A stretch of 64,000 bases of DNA from Nemertoderma westbladi (taxonomy: Eukaryota > Xenacoelomorpha > Nemertodermatida > Nemertodermatidae): assembly GCA_032718475.1 (NCBI GenBank), contig JAUCBJ010000802.1, positions 20,916-84,915 on the forward strand, read 5' to 3'. The notes under the pieces are model-generated. The model saw only the letters and a program-made list of their open reading frames with translations, made no database searches and was not told where the DNA came from. A program made the translations under genes and the position numbers. This document shows positions 1 through 8,956 of this stretch, one piece after another (within the stretch, counting starts at the first letter, position 1; each line of letters begins with the position of its first letter).

Positions 1-731
1 CGGCATCCCGATCCCGAGGTTAGCGAACATCCCGTGTTTAAACTCGAGCGCGGCGCGTCGGATGATCCGTTGGCGTGCGGATTCCGAGCCGGCCCCTCCG
101 GGTGCCGCTGTCCCGGACGCCGCTGTGCGGACAGTCCGTCGCTCGATGCGCTTCTCGAACCGGCCCCCGACGACCAGCCGGTCCACGTAGATCGCGGGAA
201 CGTGGATCTCCTCCGGGGAGAGACTCCCCGACTCTACCAACTCCTCTACCTCGACCACGGTAACCCGCGCCGCTTTACACATCGGCACGTTAAAGTTCCG
301 CGTCGTCTTGCGGAATATCAGGTTACCCAGTCGGTCCGCCTTCCAGGCCTTAACCAAGGCGAAGTCTCCGGTGATGGCCTCCTCCATGATGTAGTTCCGT
401 CGGTTGAACACCCGGGCCTCCCGGGGTTTACTGGCCAACGCGACGCCCCCAGCGGCGTCGTACTTTATGGGGGCGCCGCCCTGGTGTATCAGCGTCCCGT
501 ACCCGGTGGGCGTGTAGAACGCCGGGATCCCTGCCCCGCCCGCCCGAATCCGTTCCGCTAACGTTCCCTGCGGCGTTAGTTCCACCTCCAACTCACCCTG
601 CAGGTATTGCCGCTCGAATTCCGCGTTTTCTCCGACGTATGACGATATCATCCGTCGGATCTGTCGGTTCTTTAGGAGCAGCCCAAGTCCGAATGTCTCA
701 ACGCCCGCATTATTACTCACAGCGGTTAATC
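1..731 (-). CDS. OXCT1: OXCT-type CoA-transferase, exon 2 (partial, continues past the window edge)
   Basis: Succinyl-CoA:3-ketoacid CoA-transferase moves CoA from succinyl-CoA to acetoacetate in the mitochondrial matrix, the first step of ketone-body use. On the minus strand the exon opens after a TTTACTTACAG acceptor (AG at 733-732) and is open for all 731 bases. It encodes the N-terminal (subunit A) CoA-transferase domain with recognisable family blocks: [71 protein letters not shown] and FNVPMCKAA. It then crosses the linker into the second domain ([12 protein letters not shown] at the edge). The catalytic Glu (SENG block) lies outside the window. Third codon positions are very GC-rich compared with the AT-rich intron. 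Vertebrate OXCT1 divides this region among several exons; here it is one. An OXCT2-like paralogue cannot be excluded. Confidence 0.93.
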
Positions 732-1069
732 CTGTAAGTAAAATAAGATTGTAAAAATATAGATAAATAATAATTGAAAGATACATTTATATTTCGGAAT
801 CAGCTTCCACGATTAAACATAATAAATGTAAACATATTAATGTACCGGCACGTATTGAAATTAGTTTTGTCACAATAGTAAGTTTTTTGTAGGCCCATTT
901 TAAGAATTGTAAATGTATTTTTCTACTGTATGTATGTATATTGTTTGTTTGTTTAAACTGGTGTCTGAAATAATGGGATCCTCCGTGCAGGCACCAGCCA
1001 CAAAAATAGAATTCAATTATTTTAAAGTCACTTCAGCACTTTGTAATTAAATACTATATTATTAAGGGT

Positions 1070-1100
<31 letters not shown>

Positions 1101-1582
1101 GGGGGAGTGCCACCCTCCACCCCCCCCCCCCCCCCCCCCCCCCATGTCAAAATTTAAAATATGTGGTTTTTGATTTAATCTTTAGCAGAATTTAATGAGG
1201 ATTTGAAATCTTAAAACCGCTTAGCGAAACCTCTTTTAGTTCGCAAGTTATTGCTGTTATTATTATTTTTTTTTATATTCTTTAATCCAGGCTAACGTAC
1301 GCCCATAGTAAAACAGTCGACTAATTATTAATACATAACATACACAATACATACAAGCACGATAAACCACAAGTAACATCAATTAATATGTAGGAAAAAT
1401 ATATTAAGGCGAAGCACGAGACGCTAGTACATACATCATACTTAGTAAGAAATAGTAGCACAGTAAACTTATAAACAAATGGTAAAATGTTAATAGACTA
1501 AAACGTTCCGTACATTAGATAATTACAAGATAATAATTGTATTTCATAGATAAAATATGGATTCACGCAACCTGCTTGTTAC
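732..1582 (-). other. OXCT intron 1, 3' part
   Basis: AT-rich intronic sequence between the exon 2 acceptor and a foldback element. Apart from the poly-G/poly-C tract listed separately, I see no coding potential or RNA gene here. The intron is phase 1: exon 1 ends with the first base of a Gly codon that exon 2 completes. Confidence 0.7.
1066..1143. repeat. Poly-G / poly-C inverted tract
   Basis: A run of 28 G (1070-1097) is followed after about 22 bases by a run of 24 C (1120-1143), with GGGT and CACCC at the inner edges. The two runs can pair as one long hairpin, or form a G-quadruplex on one strand and an i-motif on the other. Run lengths are prone to sequencing error. Confidence 0.85.
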
Positions 1583-2263
1583 TCCAGTCCCTGGCTTTAG
1601 ACCCCGTAGGAATTTTGGGGTGGACGGGGTTTCTCACCGAATCCTAGTTGGACATACATATATGGGTGAAAAAAACTTGGGTAGACTTTCTGGTTCCTGG
1701 GCATAAGTTTTTTATAGCCATTTGTTTTGTGCCATAGCCACTTGCTTCTGCAAGAAGTGCAATACTATGCGATGCAGATGCCGGAAAGATATCGAAAGAT
1801 AAGATTTGCAAATGCAATTTTGAAATGGAGTGCGAAAATATTCCATAATAAGAACATTTTATAATTCATAGCATTTAATTAACATTATATAACATTTCAT
1901 AATAAATTCACTCAGTGATCATATCAATATAACTATTTTACTGTGCCCTCGTTTCTTTATAACTCGCTTCGATCGGTGGTTTATGATGAATTGGAGCATC
2001 GTAAAACCGTTATATTTGGTTAACTCTGGTAACAACAGCTAAATAATAATTATCATTTGTACTCTTGATTTGGAAAAGTGATGAGGACACAGATGAATAT
2101 TTGTATATTTATGACGTCATAAAATGACGTCATAAAAAACTTAGGCCCAGGAACCTAAAAGTCTACCCAATTTTTTTTCTTCATTTTTGGACCCCAAACC
2201 CAGTTCAAGTGAGAAACGGCGTCCACCTCGAAATTCCTACGGGACTTAAGGCCAGGGACTGGA
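1583..2263. mobile_element. Foldback (MITE-like) element with TIRs of about 140 bp
   Basis: The left end (TCCAGTCCCTGG, 1583-1594) reappears inverted at the right end (2252-2263). The match continues inward for about 140 bp through blocks such as CCCGTAGGAATTT, GGGTAGACTTT and GGTTCCTGGGC. The 400-bp centre is AT-rich and noncoding. The element abuts the stop end of the RT fragment to its right, so it probably inserted into that LINE remnant. A target duplication is not clear: TTA flanks both ends, with one extra base on the left. No transposase is encoded, so superfamily is unassigned. Confidence 0.8.
2112..2132. promoter_or_regulatory. Two perfect CRE octamers (TGACGTCA) inside the foldback element
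   Basis: The palindromic CREB/ATF consensus TGACGTCA occurs at 2112-2119 and 2125-2132. Both lie in a 13-bp tandem duplication in the right arm of the foldback element, within OXCT intron 1. The motif is exact; whether it binds anything is unknown. Confidence 0.5.
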
Positions 2264-3350
2264 TTATGTATGAATAGTGGCCAATGCAACCGCCCGTACA
2301 ATACTATTTTCACTATTGTCGACACGGCGGAACAACGAATTTATTGCATTGAATCTAATGTGACAAAATTTGGGTAAGTTGAGTTCCCCGAACATTAGTG
2401 AAACGCTACAGTCGTAGCTGTACCCGAATAGACGCCTAGCAATATTGTTATAGCCAACGCGCAGTTTGTTATATATGCTGAGACTCAGAATTCGCCTGGA
2501 CCACAATGCATTGCAATAAAATTGCGTACAAAAGCATTGGAACAATTTACGCTTGATAGTTCTAGAACAAAATTTAAATTTAGAAATAAGCAGATTCCCA
2601 CGTTTATACAAACTATGAAGTTGATTTAAAATATCAAAGTTATCATCTGTTGAGTTATGTATTATGTGACCCAAGTATTTGTATTTAGAAACAGTCTCCA
2701 ATTTCGAACAATTAACAGTAATATTGTTTGCAAGTAAATTTTTATTTGATTTAGGTGTAAATATCATAAGATTCGATTTTTTGGAATTTTATGGAATGGG
2801 AATCTGCATATTTTTCATATATCTGAATAAGAGTGTTGAGCCCATGTATAGAATTAGAAGCCAAGGCTAGGTCATCAGCATATATAAAGTGGTTAGCCCG
2901 CTGGCCACTGACAACACAGCCGACGCCTGATTCGGTGAACTCGACACTGAGATCATCTACATAAAGGTTGTAGAATCTCGGTGACAAGATCCCGCCCTGT
3001 TTCGTACCGTTGGATACGGTGAACGAAACAGGCACGCAACCTCCCCACCGGACAGAAAGATGTTGAAATCTGTACCAAAACCGTATAATGCGAATAAAAA
3101 ATAAAGGTACATTCCTGTCGATATGCTTCGAAAATAATTTGTAATGGTTCACCCAGTCGAAGGCCTTCGACGAGTCAAGGAATACTACAAAAACAGGACT
3201 GTCATTTATAATATAATGTTGAATAGTTTCTTTCAAAGCGTAGACACATAGTTCCGTGCCGAGGTCTGACTTGAATCCGAACTGAGAGTTTGATGTATAA
3301 AGAAACGAAGCATATCGATCAAGATAATTTTTATGTATGACGGTCTGTCA
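2264..3350 (-). pseudogene. Non-LTR retrotransposon reverse transcriptase fragment (CR1/L2-like, tentative)
   Basis: Two overlapping minus-strand frames (2751-3236, open upstream to about 3345, and 2264-2767) together cover the RT palm and thumb of a LINE. Visible motifs in order are FLDSSKAFDWVNH (RT motif A), GTKQGGILSP (motif B), IYADDLALAS (motif C, catalytic YADD) and YKYLGHII, followed by the usual C-terminal region. The frame breaks at about 2751-2767. The endonuclease and the 5' end of RT are missing, and the foldback element cuts the 3' end. It is a dead copy inside OXCT intron 1. Clade assignment is by general resemblance of the NGxxQGGILSP...YADDL spacing and is not firm. Confidence 0.8.
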
Positions 3351-4580
3351 GTGAAATTGTAAGACAGAACCGACAGACAGACTAGATTGCATCAAAATTT
3401 AAAACTGACATCGGAAATGAAGTCAGCGACTCCGACAGTCCGAAAACCCCCATAAGGAAAGTTTTAGCTCGGTGGTGTGTTTCCTTCGTGCCAGAAATGA
3501 TTAACCAATCAGACCACAGACAGCCAGTTCTGGCGGGAAGGTTTAAAATTTGAAGGAAATTATCTCGGAATGACATTTTTCATTTTTCAAAATACAACCG
3601 TAGGCGCCTACTCCTCCGCCATTTTTAACCAATTTTCTTTATTTTTGACTCATTCGAAGTGGTTTCGGGTTCGGCTGTTCTTTAAAAGTTAGGCCTATCG
3701 GTTGGAATTTTTATATTTCTGTTTTTATAGCCAATTTTTCGGATGAAAGCCAAAAATTTGTTAAATTTTGCCAAATGAAATATTCATAAATATTACCTGT
3801 AATCTTTTACAATATTTGCCTGAATTAGGCAGTCAGACAGGACTGTCTGACTGTTAGGCCTACCGGTAATTAATTTTCATAAAAAGGTTAACTAAAAATT
3901 TTAACCGATAACTTTTGTGGAGCCCCAGCCCAGCCCACCTTCGTAATTCGAAAAAAATTGGCTTCAGACAGTCAGATCATTTCACATAAAATTGAATGAC
4001 TAGTACCGGTAGCATTTTAACCGCAATTCTTGTTTCATTCAATCCGCTAGAGAGCGACTGGAAATTTGAAAATTTTTAGAAAAAACAAATGTCAGAATGT
4101 TTAGCCATATTTTAACAGCCCATACTGTCTGACTGCAGACTGTATCATATCAAAATTAGTTTTTAGTTTATTTATTTTATAATCCTAAATTACCGGTACC
4201 GGTACCGTAGTTCAGTAGTTTCAAAATTAAAGAGTTTGTGCGGTACCGGTAATTAATATGATAACAAAAAGAAGAAAGTGTTGGCAATGAACAACTTTCA
4301 GACTTTAAATTAAACAAGGACTGAAGGAAGCAGGACCTAACTTAACTACGTCAGGCAGTCAGGTACTGAGGTAGGCCTAGGCCTACCGGCACACCGGTAC
4401 CGGTACGGTACCATACAGGCTACCTGCATAACCAGATACCGGCCGACTTCCGGCTTACTAAGGAAGGCTGGACGGAGAGTAGAGTACCCAGTAGGCCTAC
4501 CAGCCTACCCTGTACGTCAGTACGTACAGAAGTAGGCCTACCTAATGATACATAAAGAACGCATAGGCCTACCTACCTAC
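3351..4580 (-). other. OXCT intron 1, 5' part, rich in TACCGGTA / TAGGCCTA tracts
   Basis: No gene seen. The stretch contains a perfect 11-bp inverted repeat with a 2-base spacer (3830-3853, CAGTCAGACAG arms) and several further GTCAGACAG-like words, then dense TACCGGTACC and TAGGCCTACC low-complexity sequence at 4190-4570. The exon 1 donor (GGTAGGT) lies at 4580. Confidence 0.6.
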
Positions 4581-4815
4581 CCTTTACACCGGAGTTCAGA
4601 AGGCCGGCGATTAAGTTTTCCGGAATCCCACAAAGACCGAATCCGCCAACCAACAGAGTAGAATTATCTGATACATCCTTTACAGCTTCCGCCGCTGTCT
4701 GGAATATTTCTACTCGCAGACTCGGCGTCGTAGACAAACACCGTCTGCTGGATACCCAACCACGTGTAAGCCGCCTACTTGTGACATTAAATCGGCATAG
4801 AATACAATACGGCAT
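4581..4815 (-). CDS. OXCT1: OXCT-type CoA-transferase, exon 1 with mitochondrial presequence
   Basis: The ATG is at 4815-4813. The first 35 or so residues are rich in Arg and Ser and have no acidic residue (RRLTRGWVSSRR is visible), as expected for a mitochondrial targeting peptide. Then comes the start of the CoA-transferase fold, AAEAVKDVSDNSTLLVGGFG, with the family signature D-N-x2-LLV-GGF-x3-G-x-P and NLIAGLL. The exon ends at AAG-G before GTAGGT at 4580. Joining to the exon 2 acceptor at 731 keeps the frame and gives the family sequence at the junction (Gly-Leu-Thr-Ala-Val), which supports both splice sites. A SINE lies about 220 bp upstream of this ATG, in the likely promoter or 5' UTR. 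Confidence 0.92.
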
Positions 4816-5034
4816 TACTGCATCAAAAGTTTATCATATCATTGCATTATACAGTTAGGCCTATAAACCAATTAAATTAAATACCGGCTGACCGGTACTA
4901 TCTGACTATTACTGTATTAGGTACCGTTACCGGTGGTAGGCCTAGCTTATATCTGTATATCAGTAGCCATATATCAGTATATATACTTACTTACCCTATA
5001 TATATATATACTTAACATACTACGCGTATGTGCT

Positions 5035-5348
5035 TAACATAGGTTCCATCCACCAAGGTTCCACCTTGGTGTAGTGGTTCCATTGAATTCACATCAACCG
5101 TAGGTCGTGGGTTCGATCCTCACATGGACCAGGGCAGTTTTCGTTTCGGCACGAATGCTTTAAAGGGACCAGCCAGGGCGCATCTCTGCCTTGCATCCTT
5201 AAGTGGTAGCTAAAAGAGTACTGGAGTTTCCTCTGGGGAGTAAAGTTCTGGGGGGACCGCACTGGAAATAAGTCGTCAGACTTTCGACACGTCTGACACG
5301 TCAGATCCCTGGCCTAGTGGCCGAAGAAAATTTACTTTACTTTACTTT
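5035..5348 (+). mobile_element. tRNA-derived SINE
   Basis: A tRNA-like head (about 5057-5131) carries a pol III A box (TTGGTGTAGTGGTTC, 5066-5080) and B box (GTTCGATCC, 5111-5119), and its acceptor-like ends nearly pair (GGTTCCA with TGGACC). A body of about 190 bp without coding sense follows, then a (TTTAC)n tail at 5330-5348. Direct repeats flank it: TATGTGCT at 5027-5034 and 5349-5356, or a 15-bp pair with one mismatch at 5020-5034 and 5363-5377. The exact 3' boundary depends on which pair is the real target duplication. It has no ORF and would depend on a LINE for movement. Confidence 0.8.
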
Positions 5349-5356
5349 TATGTGCT

Positions 5357-5731
5357 ATGCATCTACGCGTAGGTGCTACCCAGTAACATATTACAATCGG
5401 TTCAGTACTAAAATAAGACAATACTGTATGTTCAATAGAACACATTTACAGTGTATACACCCATTAAACGTTTTCAAAAGAAATTTATCCTATACCTGTA
5501 AACTCCATCTAGTGTGGTATTTGCTACTACATACATATTCTTCAGCTTCACTTCATGTAATGCGCGCGCAGTTATGTGTTATAATGTTTAGAGTTCAAGA
5601 AAGATTTAAAAGGAAATAGGTCGACAAAAGAAATGTCTCATATACCTGTAAACTCCATACAGGTCAGGTCAGGTATTCTAGGTCATTGATCAAGAAAACT
5701 TGCCACCTCCATGCAGCATAGGGTGAACAGA
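5357..5731. other. Intergenic sequence between SINE and LINE
   Basis: No gene is supported. An 18-bp perfect direct repeat (TATACCTGTAAACTCCAT) occurs at 5491-5508 and 5641-5658, bracketing 132 bp. Confidence 0.6.
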
Positions 5732-7655
5732 ATTTTGATGACATTGAAAGATATCTACGTTCTAGAATGGAATCTACAAGCATGCCTACAATTGAAGCAA
5801 ACACGATATATGAGGCTATCTTATCACTATCAAAGCGAAAGGCGCCCGACAGTAGGAGTCTAGTTGTTGAACACTTAATATGTGCAGATCCATCTGTAAT
5901 ATGCTATCATATCGGTATTATCCTAAATACGAGAATTCAAGTTGGATGTGTGCCAGAGGTGTTTGGAGAAACCATCCTCTCAATGGTTTACAAAGGTCAT
6001 GGTAGAAGTTTATATGAGACACCGTCATACAGGCCGATTGCCAGCATCAACATATATGCAAAGGTTTTAGAGGCGATCTGCTTATCGGAATTTCTAGTAG
6101 AGATTGACAAACCTCATAGCATGTCAATGGCCTATCAAAAAAGAATTGGTTGTGATGAGGCCATATCTCTTGCATTGGAGGTGATTAATAATTTTCAATC
6201 CAGGGGATCCACTATCTACGCCTGTCAAACAGATATCAGTTCCGCTTTCAACATGGTGGATTATGTTGTTCTATTCGACCGGCTATCCAAAATATTGAAT
6301 CCATTCATTTGCTGTATATTACTTTATTATTATCGCAACACTAAAAACTTCATCAAACATGGTGAAAGAATAAACAGAAGCTTTTTTATTTGGTTTAACG
6401 GAGTTAAGCAGGGCTCGCTGCTTTCGCCCTCTCTGTTCAACTTCTATATTCATGATGTTGTTGATAATATGGAGCGACTTGGCCTTGGCTGCTTTATAAA
6501 GGATACCTGGGTTGGAATTATCAATTATGCAGATGATTTGCTCCTTCTAGCATTGTCACGTACTGAAATTGAAAAAATGTTAACTGCCTTAGAAACACAG
6601 CTAACCCTTATTGGTTTGCACTTATCTGTAAGTAAAACGTCATGGACCACTATGGGTGATCAAACTAATGGAAGCAACCAGCAGATAATGTTTAATGGTT
6701 CCTCGATCAATCTGTCAGAATATATTAAATTTATTGGTTACAAATTATACAGCAAACCTGATCATATAATCGTTGATCTTAGACGGCGAATCGGTATCTG
6801 TTCTTCTGCGTTCCATCAGAAGGGATGGACAGTCAGACAATACCCCCTTGATGTTGTCAGTAAACTGTGGAACACAATAGCTGTCCCGTTCCTTTGCTAC
6901 GGCATGGAGATCCAAGTTGGTAGTCTTTCCTTGTCGGACATGAAGCGGTTAGATTCTCAATACAGAAAATCTCTACGTGGTCTTCTTTATGCGGGAAATT
7001 ATATCAGTACTCAGACACTGGAAATTGTGTTTGGTAATGCTTGTATCTCAACTACTGCCTTCAAGAGATTGGCCAATCTGATAGAGCGCATTAAGTGTTG
7101 CCCTAAATACGACCTTCAACATATGCTACGGTTTTTATGCTCGATTGGTCAATGGGATGGTTACCTAAATAATAATCTGCCTAGTATTGCAGCTTCTTAT
7201 AGTAAGGGCAGGAAGTTATATGCGCTACCATCATTATTTAACATATTTAATTTTGATTACTCTTACAAGGAACTGACACAGAGAATGTCACCAGGTGCAC
7301 CAAACATAAGTGATTGCTGTAGCGCAGATTTTCTCTCTATGTGCTACTCCAATAATGGACTCAGTTTCAAAAGTAAACGTGAAATATTTTCCTCTTACTA
7401 TAATAGAACTGATGAATAAATCACTTAGATAATAAGACTTTTAGAGTAGTTGGCTTTTTAGTAAACCGGTTTAGTCACGTTTTAATTCAATATTACGCAA
7501 TGTGGTATTCTTTTAATCTTCTGGTCGATCCATAAGACCTTTTTTAAAATGATTTTTAATGTGTCAATTGTTAACTGTCAATTATAATAATAATTAAATG
7601 CCAGCTCGACTGGTGAGGCGCGAATATGCGCGAATAAACTAAACTAAACATAAAG
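5732..7655 (+). mobile_element. 5'-truncated LINE with intact RT frame and (TAAAC)n tail
   Basis: The coding part (5732-7419) is followed by about 235 bp of 3' UTR ending in AATAAACTAAACTAAAC, a short simple-sequence tail of the kind used by non-LTR elements instead of poly-A. The apurinic-endonuclease region is absent, so the copy is 5'-truncated. A different LINE family begins directly after the tail. Confidence 0.8.
5767..7419 (+). CDS. LINE reverse transcriptase ORF (550 codons, C-terminal part of ORF2)
   Basis: It would copy LINE RNA at a nicked chromosomal target. Residues 75-290 or so hold the RT core: a PSYRPIASINIYAKVLE block, QTDISSAFNMVD (motif A, with Asn in place of the common Asp after the Phe), GVKQGSLLSPSLFNFYIHDV (motif B) and NYADDLLLLA (motif C, catalytic YADD). 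The last 220 residues are the poorly conserved C-terminal region. The frame extends upstream of the ATG to a TAG near 5733 with RT-like sequence, so the ATG is merely the first one left after truncation. No internal stop or frameshift is seen, which suggests a fairly young copy, but without an endonuclease it is not autonomous. Confidence 0.85.
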   Translation: MESTSMPTIEANTIYEAILSLSKRKAPDSRSLVVEHLICADPSVICYHIGIILNTRIQVGCVPEVFGETILSMVYKGHGRSLYETPSYRPIASINIYAKVLEAICLSEFLVEIDKPHSMSMAYQKRIGCDEAISLALEVINNFQSRGSTIYACQTDISSAFNMVDYVVLFDRLSKILNPFICCILLYYYRNTKNFIKHGERINRSFFIWFNGVKQGSLLSPSLFNFYIHDVVDNMERLGLGCFIKDTWVGIINYADDLLLLALSRTEIEKMLTALETQLTLIGLHLSVSKTSWTTMGDQTNGSNQQIMFNGSSINLSEYIKFIGYKLYSKPDHIIVDLRRRIGICSSAFHQKGWTVRQYPLDVVSKLWNTIAVPFLCYGMEIQVGSLSLSDMKRLDSQYRKSLRGLLYAGNYISTQTLEIVFGNACISTTAFKRLANLIERIKCCPKYDLQHMLRFLCSIGQWDGYLNNNLPSIAASYSKGRKLYALPSLFNIFNFDYSYKELTQRMSPGAPNISDCCSADFLSMCYSNNGLSFKSKREIFSSYYNRTDE

Positions 7656-8956
7656 GAGGTGCCACCTGTAGCTGCATAGACCCTCTTACTAGGGCAATCT
7701 GGTCCTGAAACTAGGACCCCCTTCGTTCTGGGATAAGGACGCCCTTGGACCTGGATTAAGGACCCATATACTTGGCTGCAGGGGTATATGGCCTGACCAG
7801 GCAGATGGTGATCTACCAGTGGCTGGTCAGGAGTAGAGTGTTCTCATGTCCACTCTGAGTGCACTTCACTGCGACCTGCACCTGGCAGCAGGGGTACAGG
7901 GCATGGCCCAGCAGATGAGCTGCACAGCCAATGGTGGGTCATGTGCGTCAGTGTAGGTATGGGTGATGGGCCTCATATCTGACTCCACTGCGACAACCAC
8001 CCTGTGGAATGGCAAACCAGGGTGTGGTATTTGTCCCGAGAGCTGACTCGGCAAAAAAGCACCCCCCAACCCCCAGTATAGATTACATTAGTAATGCGGA
8101 GTCCGGCCACTTGAGGCCAGTGGAATTGCCGGACACAATTGGCCTCACAGGCGTCAGTTATCTCCTGACCGGCTGCCTGTCTCACCCCCTACTGGAGAGA
8201 GAGCGGCCAACAAGTTTGTGAGTCCCTTTCCTGATGACCTTTCTGGCCCAAACCCTGGGTCGCCAGGGAGGCCAGATTGTGAGGGGGAGATGGATTCTGG
8301 AGTTGGAGGCTACTCTCATGTTCCACCCTTGACAGATAAGCTTTCTCTTAGCGCAGTGGGAATTCAAGAGCACCGAATGCAGACTGGACAGACTGATGAA
8401 GTTCTGATTAAGGACATGGGGGCGGTTGGCGAATCGCCCTCTCATCAGCAGATGATAGTGGCAATGGTGGATTTGGTCTATTGAGGAATCCAACTGCACA
8501 TGCAGCATTGGACAAAATAGACCAAATCTCTAACCGCATCATCCGTTGCCACTTCTCATGTTCTGTGAGACTGGCTAAGAAGTTTCCTAATTTGGTTCTG
8601 ATTGTTCAACTCTCCTATATAGGGCTATACTGCCTTCACAGAATCAATTAAGTTAGCAGCTGCAGAAACAGTTCCTGTATACCCTCGAAACAGGAAAAGG
8701 GCGTCCTGGACTGACAACAAATTTGAGAAGTGCCGAAATGACCTCTATAAGGCGCAGAAGATTCCCGACTCAAACAGACTACAGCGGTCAAGAATGCAGT
8801 TAAGGCTGCATCTAGGTCCCTGAACAGGCAGTACTCTATTAAGCTACAGGAGCTAATAAACCAACAGGTTGATGCCATCAATGATGCTGATGACAGCAGG
8901 CAATTATCCCAGGCATGGAAATCGATCAACTTGCTTACTGGGTGGAAAAGCCACTA
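7656..8956 (+). pseudogene. RTE-like LINE, copy 1 (5' UTR, start of endonuclease, internal deletion)
   Basis: The plus-strand partial copy belongs to the LINE family whose other copies are at 8957-11171, 34021-36950 and 62867-63986. It is the only copy here with sequence 5' of the endonuclease block: about 690 bp of probable 5' UTR and early coding sequence, then VGIQEHRMQTGQTDEVLIKD (endonuclease N-terminal motif with catalytic QEHR) near 8360-8415. At about 8615 the endonuclease frame jumps into the linker upstream of RT (GYTAF..., PVYPRNRKRA), so several hundred bases are deleted compared with copy 3. The copy stops at 8956, exactly where copy 2 begins with its tail. Confidence 0.75.

Noticed and set aside
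34-561. Plus-strand ORF of 175 codons
   Set aside because: Antisense shadow of the GC-rich OXCT exon 2, starting at GTG.
5057-5131. Functional tRNA gene, with an anticodon-like TCA that could read UGA
   Set aside because: The head is attached to a SINE body and tail with target duplications, and the stems are imperfect; a link to the TGA stops would be speculation.
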